Below, one piece after another: positions 1-9,037 of a stretch of 36,315 nucleotides of DNA. How positions within the stretch are numbered: position 1 is the first letter of the stretch; each line of letters opens with the position of its first letter. A model generated the notes under the pieces. It was not told the DNA's origin and did not search any database. It saw only the letters and a list, made by a program, of their open reading frames with translations. The DNA lies in assembly GCA_944320945.1 (NCBI GenBank), contig CALUJK010000040.1:1-36315 (forward strand), given 5' to 3'. The stretch comes from an uncultured Bacteroides sp. Lineage in GTDB: Bacteria; Bacteroidota; Bacteroidia; Bacteroidales; Bacteroidaceae. Made by a program: the position numbers and the translations under genes.

Positions 1-66
1 GAAGTAATCCAATATCTGTGTGGGCAGTACAATACTGGCCAACATGCTCAAATAATCGTTTTCCAT
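1..66 (-). CDS. Transposase N-terminus (probable ISAon1-type), cut by window edge
   Basis: Reading the minus strand from an ATG at 66 gives 22 residues open to the window edge, including the stretch ASIVLPTQILDYF. This resembles the N-terminal region of Bacteroidetes ISAon1-family transposases, which typically start with a short helix followed by an LP-x-x-[IL]L-x-YF pattern; that resemblance is from memory of the family. A TAAATTTG string on the minus strand at about 97-104 fits the Bacteroides TAnnTTTG -7 element and could drive the gene. The rest of the element lies outside the window, so neither the family nor the inverted terminal repeats can be confirmed. Its position immediately upstream of a MATE gene lacking its normal start suggests the element disrupted that gene. 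Confidence 0.5.
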   Translation of the reverse strand, partial: MENDYLSMLASIVLPTQILDYF

Positions 67-175
67 ACTGTAAAGTAAAGAACTATTCGATTAGATTACA
101 AATTTATCCCCACTAAATTTCTACTGAGCCGTATTTACCCTGTTCAAGAAGTACTTCATCCCTACCCTGCTGGGT

Positions 176-1486
176 ATGCTGAGCATGTCCGCCGTGACCG
201 CCATAGACGGAATCTACGTGGGTCACGGCATTGGCAGCGACGGCATTGCCGCCATCAACATCTGCATTCCGCTACTCATGGTCTTTACCGGCATCGGACT
301 GATGGTAGGTGCCGGCGCCTCCGTGGTAGCATCCATACAGTTGTCCAGAGGAAAGCAGAAAGCGGCACGCATCAACGTGACACAAGCCCTGCTGTTTGTG
401 ACGCTGATAGGCACCGCAGCATGGATACTGATGTTGGTCTATCCATCCACCACAGCACGGCTGCTAGGCGCATCACCCTCGCTGACACCCCTCGTCCGGG
501 AATATATGATATGGTTCCTGCCGTCGCTGCTCTTCCAGATGTGGTGTTCGGTCTGCCTGTTCATCATCCGGCTGGACGGAGCACCCAAACTGGCTATGAT
601 GTGCAATGTCATTTCCGCCCTCATCACCGTCGTATTAGGCTGGCTGTTCATCTTCCCGCTGCAAATGGGACTGACGGGTGCCGCACTGGCTGCCACCATC
701 GGATTACTGATAGGAGGTATCGTCGGACTAATCTACCTGTTTGGCTTTGCCGAAAAACTGCGCCCGTATCGTGTGAAATGGAGCCTTAAAAGTTTTCGAC
801 TCTCCATCCGCAATCTGGGCTACCAATGTCGCATCGGTTCATCCGCGTTGCTGACAGAAGCCACAATGGCCATGCTGATGTTCGTCGGCAATCAAGTATT
901 CACGCAATACCTGGGCGACAACGGTGTAGGCGCATTCGGCATCGCATGTTACTACATGCCTTTCGTCTTTATGGTAGGCAATGCCATCGCACAGTCGGCG
1001 CAACCCATCATCAGTTACAACTTCGGATTGGGATATCAGGAACGGGTGACGGCCACGGAACGCATCGCACTGCTGACATCGGTGGTCTGCGGACTGCTTG
1101 TCACGGCGCTGTTTGTGTTCTTCCCGCACATATTGGTGGGTCTGTTTATCAAGCCCGACAATCCGGCGGCGCAACTGGCCATCGACGGTTTCCCCTACTT
1201 CTCGGCAGCGTTCGTATTCTTCATCATCAATCTGGCCGTCATCGGTTACTACCAAAGTCTGGAGCGAGTGAAGCCTGCCACGATATTGGCATTGCTGCGC
1301 GGTTTCATCTTTCTGATTCCGAGTTTCATCCTGCTGCCTAAGGCAATAGGTACGCACGGCATCTGGCTGGCACTGTGTCTGTCGGAACTGCTGACAACCG
1401 TCACCATTCTCGTGATGTATGTGCTGAAAAGACAGCAAGCAAGGAAACACATTCCGATACAAAACGCAAAACCGGCGAACAAATAA
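176..1486 (+). CDS. MATE-family multidrug/cation antiporter, 5' end probably lost
   Basis: The 436-residue product is a polytopic membrane protein of about twelve hydrophobic segments, with MatE-type features such as AIDGIYVGHGIGSDGIAAIN near the start and the Q-x-x-Q-P-I-I-S-Y-N-F-G motif (residues about 278-289) that opens the second half. Members export drugs or organic cations using Na+ or H+ gradients in the inner membrane. The start is doubtful. Upstream of ATG 176 the same frame reads AVFTLFKKYFIPTLLG, which looks like genuine first-helix sequence, but it is closed by a TGA at 125-127 and has no ATG, GTG or TTG between. No ribosome-binding site precedes 176. Together with the transposase start at 66, this suggests that roughly the first 15-20 codons were removed by an insertion. 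The rest of the frame is intact, so the gene is either a recent pseudogene or is translated from an internal start. Confidence 0.8.
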   Translation: MLSMSAVTAIDGIYVGHGIGSDGIAAINICIPLLMVFTGIGLMVGAGASVVASIQLSRGKQKAARINVTQALLFVTLIGTAAWILMLVYPSTTARLLGASPSLTPLVREYMIWFLPSLLFQMWCSVCLFIIRLDGAPKLAMMCNVISALITVVLGWLFIFPLQMGLTGAALAATIGLLIGGIVGLIYLFGFAEKLRPYRVKWSLKSFRLSIRNLGYQCRIGSSALLTEATMAMLMFVGNQVFTQYLGDNGVGAFGIACYYMPFVFMVGNAIAQSAQPIISYNFGLGYQERVTATERIALLTSVVCGLLVTALFVFFPHILVGLFIKPDNPAAQLAIDGFPYFSAAFVFFIINLAVIGYYQSLERVKPATILALLRGFIFLIPSFILLPKAIGTHGIWLALCLSELLTTVTILVMYVLKRQQARKHIPIQNAKPANK

Positions 1487-1530
1487 TAAAATAACCATAC
1501 AAAAAACGACCGTATTGCAAGTCATTTACT

Positions 1531-1657
1531 CCGAAGCCTTTCGGAGCGTGCTTCCAAGCCTTTCGGAACGCGTTCCAAGTTAACTTCGCTCGTGCTCCGA
1601 AAGGCTTCGGAACAAACCCCTGTCAGAAGGCCTTCTAAGGCGGTATAAGGCCGCCTT
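1531..1657. repeat. REP-like palindromic repeat cluster
   Basis: This intergenic stretch contains a perfect 17-base inverted repeat (1531-1547 pairing with 1594-1610). Within its loop a degenerate second copy of the left arm ends in the palindrome GGAACGCGTTCC (1565-1576). It is followed by a second palindrome, AGAAGGCCTTCT (1625-1636), and a 7-base stem AAGGCGG/CCGCCTT (1637-1643 with 1651-1657). A 20-base segment at 1599-1618 recurs in inverted orientation at 27166-27185 inside the PUL, so this is a dispersed repeat rather than a one-off terminator. There is no T-run after the stems. The remainder of the 525-base gap shows no gene. Confidence 0.7.
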
Positions 1658-1895
1658 TCCGTAAAGTAACGTATCTGTACAAATCGCATCCTGCATCTAT
1701 TCCGCGAAGAGAGATTTTCTCCGGAGGGAGCCCTCTCCTATCAGGCAAAAGCAAACGGACTGTTTCGTTCTATCTTTTCAAAATTCCCACCGCTAAATAC
1801 TTCATCGACAACCGATACAAACAGGGGCAAATCCGAAAAATCTGTTCATAACAAAGAAAATAAGTGCTACCAATTCTAAATCAGAAAATAAACTG

Positions 1896-1903
1896 TAAAT
1901 TTG
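1896..1903 (+). promoter_or_regulatory. Candidate -7 promoter element for leuS
   Basis: TAAATTTG matches the Bacteroides sigma-ABfr -7 consensus TAnnTTTG. Transcription from here would give leuS a leader of roughly 100 bases. I see no convincing TTTG -33 box at the expected spacing, so this rests on one element only. Confidence 0.4.
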
Positions 1904-2011
1904 CACCGATTATAAACAAGGGTTTCAACAGATATAAAGAAACTGTCAACAAGTTCTTAACAAAAAAATTATATATATACATACAAAATCCGTTAACGCA
2001 AAACAGCACTT

Positions 2012-4849
2012 ATGGAATATAATTTCAGAGAGATTGAGCAAAAATGGCATCAACGGTGGGTAGAGCAAAAGACCTACCAAGTGAAGGAAGACAAGTCGAA
2101 ACAGAAATACTACGTACTGAACATGTTCCCCTACCCCAGCGGTGCGGGTCTGCACGTGGGACACCCGTTGGGATACATTGCCAGCGACATCTATGCACGC
2201 TACAAACGCTTGCAGGGTTTCAACGTGCTCAATCCCATGGGCTATGATGCGTACGGACTGCCGGCCGAGCAGTATGCCATCCAGACGGGACAACATCCGG
2301 CCATTACGACGGTGAACAACATCAACCGCTATCGTGAGCAGTTGGACAAGATAGGTTTCTCTTTCGACTGGGACCGCGAAATCCGTACCTGTGACCCTCA
2401 GTATTACCACTGGACGCAATGGGCTTTCCAACGGATGTTCAACAGTTATTATTGCAATCAGGCCAAGCAGGCACGCCCCATCAGTGAGCTTATCGACGCT
2501 TTCGCAAAGACGGGCACCGAAGGGCTGGACGTGGCATGCAGCGAAGAACTCCGCTTCACGGCCGACGAATGGAATGCCATGAGCGAGAAACAGCAGCAGG
2601 AGACGCTGATGAACTACCGCATCGCCTACTTGGGCGAGACGATGGTGAACTGGTGTCCGCAGCTGGGCACGGTGCTTGCCAACGACGAGGTAGTGGACGG
2701 TGTGTCGGAACGCGGCGGTTATCCCGTGGTACAGAAGAAGATGCGCCAGTGGTGTCTGCGTGTATCGGCCTACGCACAACGCCTGTTAGACGGTCTCGAC
2801 ACCATTCAATGGACGGACTCACTGAAAGAGACGCAACGCAACTGGATAGGTCGAAGCGAGGGTGCCGAAGTGCAATTCAAGGTGAAAAACAGCGATTTGG
2901 AATTCACCATCTTCACCACCCGTGCCGATACCATGTTCGGTGTCACCTTCATGGTGCTGGCACCGGAAAGCGAATTGGTACCGCATCTTACTACTTCCGA
3001 GCAGAAAGCCGATGTAGATGCTTACCTGGAACGTACCAAGAAACGTACCGAACGCGAACGCATCAGCGACCGCAGCGTAACGGGTGTCTTTACAGGCTCG
3101 TATGCCATCAATCCTTTCACGGGTGATGCCGTGCCTATCTGGGTGAGCGACTATGTATTGGCAGGATATGGTACGGGTGCCATCATGGCCGTACCGGCAC
3201 ACGACAGCCGCGACTACGCCTTTGCCAAACATTTCAATCTGCCCATCATCCCGCTGGTAGAAGGTTGCGACGTCAGCGAAGAAAGCTTCGATGCCAAGGA
3301 AGGTATCGTATGCAACTCGCCGAAAGCCGGTGTCACTCCCTACTGCGACCTCAACCTGAACGGAAAGACCATCAAGGAAGCCATCGCCGCCACCAAGGAA
3401 TACGTCAAGGCACACGGACTGGGTCGCGTCAAAGTGAACTACCGTCTGCGCGACGCCATCTTCAGCCGTCAGCGTTATTGGGGCGAACCGTTCCCCGTTT
3501 ACTACAAAGACAACATGCCTTACATGATTCCAGAAAGCTGTCTGCCGCTGGAATTGCCCGAAGTGGACAAATTCCTGCCTACCGAAACCGGCGAACCACC
3601 GTTGGGACACGCCACCCGCTGGGCATGGGACACGGTGAACAACTGCGTGACAGACAACGACAAAATAGACCACAAGACCATCTTCCCGCTGGAACTGAAC
3701 ACGATGCCGGGTTTTGCAGGCTCCAGTGCGTATTACCTGCGCTACATGGATCCGAAGAACGACACCGCACTCGTATCGCCGGAAGTGGACGAATACTGGC
3801 GCAACGTTGACCTCTACGTAGGAGGTACGGAGCACGCCACAGGTCACTTGATTTACTCCCGCTTCTGGAACAAGTTCCTGCATGACATCGGCATTTCCGT
3901 GGTAGAAGAGCCGTTCCAAAAGCTTGTAAACCAAGGCATGATACAGGGACGAAGCAACTTTGTATATCGCATCAAGGATACCAACACATTCGTGTCTCTC
4001 AACCTGAAAGAGCAGTACGACACTACCCCACTCCACGTGGATGTCAACATCGTGTCGAATGACATACTGGACATTGAAGCCTTCAAGGCATGGCGTCCGG
4101 AATATGCCACTGCCGAATTCATCCTGGAAGATGGCAAATACATCTGCGGATGGGCAGTGGAAAAGATGTCGAAATCTATGTACAACGTAGTTAATCCGGA
4201 CATGATTGTCGAGAAATATGGTGCCGATACACTTCGCATGTACGAAATGTTCCTCGGCCCCGTGGAGCAATCCAAACCGTGGGACACGAACGGCATCGAT
4301 GGTGTGCACCGCTTCCTGAAGAAGTTCTGGAGCCTGTTCTACGACCGTAGCGACAATTATCTGGTGACAGACGAACCTGCCACTGCCGACGAACTGAAAT
4401 CACTGCATAAGCTGATTAAAAAGGTGACGGGCGACATTGAGACCTTCTCCTACAACACCAGCATCAGTGCTTTCATGATTTGCGTAAACGAACTGTTTGC
4501 CATGAAGTGCAGCAAGCGGGAGATATTGACGCCGCTCATCGTTACCTTGGCACCGTTTGCCCCGCACATCTGCGAGGAATTGTGGGAGACACTGGGCAAT
4601 ACTGGTTCTGTATGCGATGCACAATGGCCTGCCTACAACGAAGCTTATCTGGTAGAAAACACGGTGAACTACACCGTCTCTTTCAACGGAAAAGCACGCT
4701 TCACGCAGGAGTTCCCGGTAGATGCCGCATCGGATGACATTCAGGCTGCCGTACTGGCCGATGAACGCTCTGCCAAGTGGATAGAGGGCAAAAACATCGT
4801 GAAAGTGATTGTGGTGCCTAAGAAGATTGTGAATATTGTATTGAAATAA
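2012..4849 (+). CDS. leuS: Leucyl-tRNA synthetase
   Basis: The 945-residue class Ia aminoacyl-tRNA synthetase charges tRNA-Leu with leucine in the cytoplasm. The HIGH signature appears as HVGH (residues 48-51) inside [21 protein letters not shown] is at residues 718-722. The CP1 editing domain is marked by TTRADTMFG (about residue 302) and by VPAHDSRDY (residues 394-402), whose aspartates bind the amino group of mischarged amino acids in this family. The length is longer than the E. coli enzyme (about 860), consistent with the extra insert between the catalytic core and KMSKS in Bacteroidetes LeuRS. The start is an ATG followed by the usual MEYNFREIE opening. The next gene begins 4 bases after the stop, so the two are probably cotranscribed. 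A 496-residue open frame antisense to it is a shadow. Confidence 0.98.
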   Translation: MEYNFREIEQKWHQRWVEQKTYQVKEDKSKQKYYVLNMFPYPSGAGLHVGHPLGYIASDIYARYKRLQGFNVLNPMGYDAYGLPAEQYAIQTGQHPAITTVNNINRYREQLDKIGFSFDWDREIRTCDPQYYHWTQWAFQRMFNSYYCNQAKQARPISELIDAFAKTGTEGLDVACSEELRFTADEWNAMSEKQQQETLMNYRIAYLGETMVNWCPQLGTVLANDEVVDGVSERGGYPVVQKKMRQWCLRVSAYAQRLLDGLDTIQWTDSLKETQRNWIGRSEGAEVQFKVKNSDLEFTIFTTRADTMFGVTFMVLAPESELVPHLTTSEQKADVDAYLERTKKRTERERISDRSVTGVFTGSYAINPFTGDAVPIWVSDYVLAGYGTGAIMAVPAHDSRDYAFAKHFNLPIIPLVEGCDVSEESFDAKEGIVCNSPKAGVTPYCDLNLNGKTIKEAIAATKEYVKAHGLGRVKVNYRLRDAIFSRQRYWGEPFPVYYKDNMPYMIPESCLPLELPEVDKFLPTETGEPPLGHATRWAWDTVNNCVTDNDKIDHKTIFPLELNTMPGFAGSSAYYLRYMDPKNDTALVSPEVDEYWRNVDLYVGGTEHATGHLIYSRFWNKFLHDIGISVVEEPFQKLVNQGMIQGRSNFVYRIKDTNTFVSLNLKEQYDTTPLHVDVNIVSNDILDIEAFKAWRPEYATAEFILEDGKYICGWAVEKMSKSMYNVVNPDMIVEKYGADTLRMYEMFLGPVEQSKPWDTNGIDGVHRFLKKFWSLFYDRSDNYLVTDEPATADELKSLHKLIKKVTGDIETFSYNTSISAFMICVNELFAMKCSKREILTPLIVTLAPFAPHICEELWETLGNTGSVCDAQWPAYNEAYLVENTVNYTVSFNGKARFTQEFPVDAASDDIQAAVLADERSAKWIEGKNIVKVIVVPKKIVNIVLK

Positions 4850-4853
4850 AACT

Positions 4854-5756
4854 ATGCACATAACAAAACCATCCAAAGCAGCCGTTATGAGAGAGATGCG
4901 AGACTATGTCTTCATCACCATCGGACTTGCCAGTTACGCATTGGCATGGGCATCTTTTCTCATCCCCTATCAGATTACCACAGGAGGAACTACAGGTATA
5001 GGTGCCATCATCTACTATGCCACAGGATTCCCCATACAATGGTCATACTTCATCATCAACGCTGTGCTAATGACATTTGCCATTAAAATCTTAGGACCAA
5101 AGTTCAGCATGAAGACCACGTATGCCATTTTTGTACTGACGTTCTTTTTATGGTTCTTCCAACGGATAGTCAACGGAGAAGACGGAATACCACCTCAGAT
5201 ATTAGGTCCCGGACAAGACTTCATGGCTTGTCTCATCGGTGCAACAATGTGTGGTGTGGGAATGGGATTGGTGTTCAACAGCAACGGTAGCACGGGTGGT
5301 ACGGATATTATTGCAGCCATCATCCACAAGTATCGCGATGTGACATTAGGACGTATGATTATGGCATGTGATGTTGTCATCATCAGTTCCTGCTATTTCG
5401 TCTTTCATGATTGGCGTCGGGTGATATTCGGTTTCGTCACACTGTTTGTCATCGGTTATGTCCTGGATTACATTGTGAACAGCGCCTGCCAGTCGGTACA
5501 ATTCCTCATTTTTTCCAAGGAATATGAGAAGATAGCCGACCGCATCACACACGATACACATCGGGGTGTCACTGTACTCGATGGCATCGGATGGTACAGC
5601 AAAAATCATGTCAAAGTATTAGTTGTATTAGCTTACAAACGACAATCGGTCGAAATATTCCGGTTGGTAAAAGATATCGACCCTAATGCTTTCATCTCAC
5701 AAAGTTCCGTCATCGGTGTCTATGGAGAAGGGTTTGACCGATTGAAAGTAAAATAG
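4854..5756 (+). CDS. YitT-family (DUF161/DUF2179) membrane protein
   Basis: The 300-residue protein has five or six hydrophobic segments in its first two thirds, with glycine-rich loops such as TTGGTTGIGA (about residues 42-51) and the N-G-S-T-G-G-T-D motif (about residues 144-151) typical of YitT proteins. The C-terminal 80 residues form a soluble DUF2179-type domain, including the pattern RGVTVLDGIGWYS. Molecular function is not established for the family; it is an inner-membrane protein of unknown substrate. The ATG lies only 4 bases after the leuS stop, which argues for an operon. A second in-frame ATG at 4887 (MREMRDYVF) is an alternative start closer to the first membrane segment. Confidence 0.92.
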   Translation: MHITKPSKAAVMREMRDYVFITIGLASYALAWASFLIPYQITTGGTTGIGAIIYYATGFPIQWSYFIINAVLMTFAIKILGPKFSMKTTYAIFVLTFFLWFFQRIVNGEDGIPPQILGPGQDFMACLIGATMCGVGMGLVFNSNGSTGGTDIIAAIIHKYRDVTLGRMIMACDVVIISSCYFVFHDWRRVIFGFVTLFVIGYVLDYIVNSACQSVQFLIFSKEYEKIADRITHDTHRGVTVLDGIGWYSKNHVKVLVVLAYKRQSVEIFRLVKDIDPNAFISQSSVIGVYGEGFDRLKVK

Positions 5757-5762
5757 GATTCA

Positions 5763-5846
5763 GTTGACGAGTTTTTTATGAGTTGACAAGTTAACGAGGC
5801 CACAAGGAGAGTGTGAGTTAATAAGTTAACTCGTCAACTTGTTAAC
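5763..5846. repeat. GTTGACGAG/GTTAAC inverted-repeat element
   Basis: The 109-base gap between the YitT gene and rdgB is largely filled with variants of one short motif. GTTGACGAG (5763-5771) pairs perfectly with CTCGTCAAC (5830-5838). A 17-base segment at 5782-5798 is a near-perfect inverted copy of 5830-5846, with two mismatched positions, one of which could wobble-pair. The RNA could therefore fold into alternative hairpins. It has no T-run, so a REP-like or RNA-processing element is more likely than a simple terminator. Confidence 0.6.
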
Positions 5847-5865
5847 TAAAAATATTTAAAGCAAA

Positions 5866-6447
5866 ATGTTGAAGAAGAAATTTGTTTTTGCCACTAACAA
5901 CGCACACAAATTAGATGAAGTACGTGCTATCTTGCGAGACAAAGTAGAAATCCTCAGCATGAAAGACATCGACTGTCGGGATGACATTCCTGAAACAGCC
6001 GACACTCTGGAGGGCAATGCTTTACTGAAAGCTCGCTACATTTATGAACGTTATCACATGGATTGCTTTGCCGACGACACCGGTCTGGAGGTAGAAGCAC
6101 TGAACGGTGCACCGGGTGTCTACTCCGCCCGTTATGCCGGCAATACTCACAACTCGGAAGCCAACATGCGCAAGTTACTACAAGAGTTGGAAAGCAAAGA
6201 GAACCGCACAGCCCGTTTCCGCACCGTCTTTGCACTTATCATCAACGGAAAGGAACATATGTTCGAAGGCATCGTAAACGGCCGTATAGCCACGGAAAAA
6301 CACGGTATAGCAGGATTTGGGTACGACCCGCTGTTCATCCCCGACGGATTTACGCAGACGTTCGCTGAAATGGGAAATGAACAGAAAAACCGCATCAGCC
6401 ACCGGGCACTAGCCACGGAAAAGCTGTGCAGATTCTTAGGCAAATAA
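5866..6447 (+). CDS. rdgB: RdgB/HAM1 non-canonical purine NTP pyrophosphatase
   Basis: The 193-residue product is a full-length ITPase-family enzyme. It hydrolyses dITP, ITP and XTP to the monophosphates plus pyrophosphate and so keeps deaminated purines out of DNA and RNA. Family motifs are clear: [11 protein letters not shown] (residues 9-19) for nucleotide binding, FADDTGLEV (68-76) with the catalytic/metal aspartates 70 and 71, GFGYDPLF (150-157) and SHRA (178-181) for base recognition. It is probably read from the leuS-yitT transcript through the repeat-filled gap. Its 3' end faces a convergent lipoprotein gene, with a shared hairpin between them. Confidence 0.97.
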   Translation: MLKKKFVFATNNAHKLDEVRAILRDKVEILSMKDIDCRDDIPETADTLEGNALLKARYIYERYHMDCFADDTGLEVEALNGAPGVYSARYAGNTHNSEANMRKLLQELESKENRTARFRTVFALIINGKEHMFEGIVNGRIATEKHGIAGFGYDPLFIPDGFTQTFAEMGNEQKNRISHRALATEKLCRFLGK

Positions 6448-6471
6448 ATTTAAACCCTTATTTTTCTCTCC

Positions 6472-7533
6472 TCACATGGCTACAGATACCAATTTGTAGC
6501 CATGTGTTTGTTTATCACTCCCTAATAACCATAATTCGTTATGCGTTTCGTCATATGCCAAATTCGTGTATATTTGGTCTAATTGCATTGCTCTGACCGG
6601 ATTTCCCAACCAGTCAAAAAACAATAGTTTATCACCTCCATATTCATTACCGGATTGCGGCTCACCTCTATACAAAACAATGCAATAACTCGGAGAAGAT
6701 TCTATTCCTATCACACCAAAAATATTATCTTTTTCCCAAATAACATCATTATCAAAAAGTCTATAACTCGGATAAGCATAGATGTATTCTTTCAATAAAA
6801 CAGGATTGTTCTTATCCGACAAATCGTAAAAAGCAATAGATTCTCCAAAAGCACTACCAATCGACAAAACTTTATTTTCAATGGAATAAGCCATAAATCC
6901 TTGGTATGCAAAACCTTTTTCTACATCTGTTTTGTTTTTTTCATCCGGATAATCACCAAAAACAGCTATTACATTTCCGCAACTATCTTCTAATGTAATC
7001 CGACCCGATTTCACCACACCGGTAGCAGCTAAACAATCTTCATTTAAACAAATGGCATTGAATGCAGAAATCAAATGTTCTGGATGATATTGCAATAAAG
7101 ACTTAGTAACTTCTCTAATACTATCACCATTGATATCATAAAACCTCATCTCTTTCTTATCAGCATCAAATACAGACAATCGGTTATCTGTCTTACAAAG
7201 ATTGGAAATGAAAATCAAATCATCTGGTCCCATACCTCTACTTATAAAATCTCCTATGAATTTACCAGATTCTATATCAAACATAGAAATCATCTTCTCA
7301 AAACGAAGATTCGCAAAGCATAATTTTCCCGATACACACTTCATCAGATATGGATCGCGAATACTATCCATATCTATACTCTTTTCCATCAACACGGCAT
7401 TCTCTAACGAAGGAAATAAGGATAATAATTTGTGTTCATTATTTCCACAAGAAAAGAGAGAAAAGACAATGAAAAAAAGACAGCTCTTTTCAATAAGCTG
7501 TCTCAATAAAATAATATACATAAATTTCTTCAT
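6472..7533 (-). CDS. Lipoprotein, TolB-like six-bladed beta-propeller (BF3164-like)
   Basis: The 353-residue product begins with a signal peptide ending in a lipobox (SLFSC, Cys29), so it should be an exported lipoprotein. The mature part shows repeated beta-propeller-type blades such as MISMFDIESGKFIGDF and KEMRFYDINGDS, and a GMGPDD turn typical of the Bacteroidetes TolB-like/BF3164 lipoprotein group. The biochemical role is not established. Its ATG overlaps the stop of the upstream NVEALA gene in an ATGA junction, so the two are translationally coupled. Families of this type are commonly found next to NVEALA peptide genes (recollection of the family). The gene is visibly more AT-rich than its rdgB and nadA neighbours, which suggests it was acquired as a cassette. 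Confidence 0.75.
   Translation of the reverse strand: MKKFMYIILLRQLIEKSCLFFIVFSLFSCGNNEHKLLSLFPSLENAVLMEKSIDMDSIRDPYLMKCVSGKLCFANLRFEKMISMFDIESGKFIGDFISRGMGPDDLIFISNLCKTDNRLSVFDADKKEMRFYDINGDSIREVTKSLLQYHPEHLISAFNAICLNEDCLAATGVVKSGRITLEDSCGNVIAVFGDYPDEKNKTDVEKGFAYQGFMAYSIENKVLSIGSAFGESIAFYDLSDKNNPVLLKEYIYAYPSYRLFDNDVIWEKDNIFGVIGIESSPSYCIVLYRGEPQSGNEYGGDKLLFFDWLGNPVRAMQLDQIYTNLAYDETHNELWLLGSDKQTHGYKLVSVAM
6473..6515 (+). terminator. Probable rdgB terminator overlapping the convergent gene
   Basis: A perfect 11-base stem (6473-6483 with 6496-6506, loop 12) is followed on the plus strand by TTTGTTTAT. It starts 25 bases after the rdgB stop. The same bases encode the last residues and most of the stop codon of the minus-strand lipoprotein gene, so coding and terminator functions overlap. 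Confidence 0.6.
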
Positions 7534-7745
7534 TTTTTATAACCTGGTATTCTCTGAGAACCTTCCTGAGAACATTTGATAGTATAAGGAGGTTCACAGC
7601 TATAATCTTGACTTTCAAATGATGCCAATGCTTCTATATTTGTTTTAACCAATTCATCCATATTCGTCGTTTCTTTTTTCGAATTAAAAATTCCAAAACA
7701 AACAATAGCTAAAATGATAACGACAAAAAAAATCTTTAACTTCAT
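7530..7745 (-). CDS. NVEALA-family exported peptide
   Basis: I take the ATG at 7745, giving a 71-residue protein. An upstream in-frame ATG at 7772 would add nine polar residues ahead of the signal sequence and is less likely. The peptide has a hydrophobic signal segment (residues 3-20), the family signature NIEALA (residues 36-41) and a short cysteine-containing tail (Cys50, Cys58). NVEALA proteins are small Bacteroidetes-restricted exported peptides of unknown function, usually in tandem with propeller lipoproteins. Here the stop overlaps the start of such a lipoprotein gene by ATGA. The tail has only two cysteines and ends PGYKK, which looks shorter than the more cysteine-rich members I know. 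Confidence 0.8.
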   Translation of the reverse strand: MKLKIFFVVIILAIVCFGIFNSKKETTNMDELVKTNIEALASFESQDYSCEPPYTIKCSQEGSQRIPGYKK

Positions 7746-7850
7746 AGTATTCTTATAATTTAAATTAGACAAAAATTTTCATGCAAAAAAATAAAATTGA
7801 TGGAAATAACATAATATAAAAGATATATTTATACATTATTATATCTATTA

Positions 7851-8789
7851 TCATAAATATAACTTCGCCGAAATCTCCAGCATCCGCTTGATGGGACGCA
7901 CCGCCTTCTCGGCAACCGCTGCATCCACCGTTATCTCCGGAGACTCGTTCAGCAGACAATCATAAAGCTTCTGCAACGTATTCAGACGCATGTAGCTGCA
8001 CTCATTGCAAGCACACGTACTGTCGGCGGGTGGGGCAGGGATGAACGTCGTGTCAGGACACTTCTTCCGCATCTCATGTAAGATGCCCGACTCTGTAGCC
8101 ACAATATACGTCTTTTCAGGATGAGCCACCGCATACTTCAGCAATGCCGCCGTAGAGCCTACCACATCGGCCAGCTTCAGCACCACACTCTTGCATTCGG
8201 GATGAGCCAGCACCAATGCTTCGGGATGCTGACGCTTTATTTCAACCAGCTTTTCAACCGAGAATTGCTCGTGTACATGGCAAGCCCCGTCCCATAATAA
8301 CATATTCCGACCGGTAACAGAGTTAATATAATTTCCCAGATTTCGATCCGGACCAAAAATAATTTTCTCATCTTTCGGGAAACTTTCTACGATTTGACGG
8401 GCATTCGTGGAGGTTACCACCACATCGGTCAGCGCCTTGACAGCTGCCGTAGTGTTGACGTAGGAGATGACCGTATGTCCCGGGTGCTCTTTGATAAACT
8501 GTTCAAAACGGTCGGCCGGACAACTGTCTGCCAGCGAACAGCCTGCTGCCATGTCGGGCACCAGCACTTTCTTATCGGGACAGAGCACTTTGGCAGTCTC
8601 ACCCATAAAGTGCACACCGCACATCACAATGATATCAGCCTCTGTACGTGCCGCCCATTGCGCCAGTGCCAGACTGTCGCCCACGTAGTCGGCAATGTCT
8701 TGTATTTCTCCCTGCTGGTAGTAGTGCCCCAAAATGACGGCATTCTTTTCACGCTTCAGTTGCTCGATGGCTTTTATTAGCTTCTCCAT
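7851..8789 (-). CDS. nadA: Quinolinate synthase
   Basis: The 312-residue enzyme condenses iminoaspartate with dihydroxyacetone phosphate to quinolinate in de novo NAD synthesis. The opening LGHYYQQGEIQDIADYVGDS (residues 20-39) is characteristic. The three [4Fe-4S] ligands are most likely Cys84 (AAGCSLAD), Cys170 (DGACHVHE) and one of the cysteines in the cluster 259-264 (CACNEC), spaced as in other NadA proteins. The length matches the short NadA class. No nadB or nadC lies alongside, so the pathway genes are dispersed or outside the window. The 477-base gap upstream is shared with a divergent RNA methyltransferase gene. Confidence 0.97.
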   Translation of the reverse strand: MEKLIKAIEQLKREKNAVILGHYYQQGEIQDIADYVGDSLALAQWAARTEADIIVMCGVHFMGETAKVLCPDKKVLVPDMAAGCSLADSCPADRFEQFIKEHPGHTVISYVNTTAAVKALTDVVVTSTNARQIVESFPKDEKIIFGPDRNLGNYINSVTGRNMLLWDGACHVHEQFSVEKLVEIKRQHPEALVLAHPECKSVVLKLADVVGSTAALLKYAVAHPEKTYIVATESGILHEMRKKCPDTTFIPAPPADSTCACNECSYMRLNTLQKLYDCLLNESPEITVDAAVAEKAVRPIKRMLEISAKLYL

Positions 8790-9021
8790 AATCTTATATA
8801 TTTTATTTCTCTTTTTTGAAAAAGAACTTTTTGATAGTGATGATTGTCGGTTAATAGTGTGGAAAGATAATATCTGTTTTTCTTGCTTTTGAAGTTATTA
8901 GCTTCAGGACAATGCGTTATTCATGGGTTATTGACAATAGGCTTTTGCTGTTATGTGCATTGATACAGAGTTGTTTTCTTATTCTCTTTCGGTGTCCTAT
9001 TAACCGGCTGTTCATAATGCG

Positions 9022-9037
9022 CAAAGTTAATAACTTT
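9022..9037 (-). promoter_or_regulatory. Candidate nadA promoter overlapping a palindrome
   Basis: On the minus strand TAACTTTG (9029-9022) fits the TAnnTTTG -7 element. It overlaps the palindrome AAAGTTA-A-TAACTTT (9023-9037), which could be an operator. Transcription from here would leave an untranslated leader of about 230 bases before nadA. The rest of the gap 8790-9236 shows no gene or RNA I can name. Confidence 0.35.

Noticed and set aside
839..1525. 228-residue minus-strand open frame over the MATE gene
   Set aside because: Its composition is low-complexity in Gln, His and Arg, as in antisense shadows, and the plus-strand MATE frame is clear.
2819..4309. 496-residue open frame on the minus strand
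   Set aside because: It is antisense to leuS, which has all catalytic motifs. The frame shows no domain logic and arises from codon bias.
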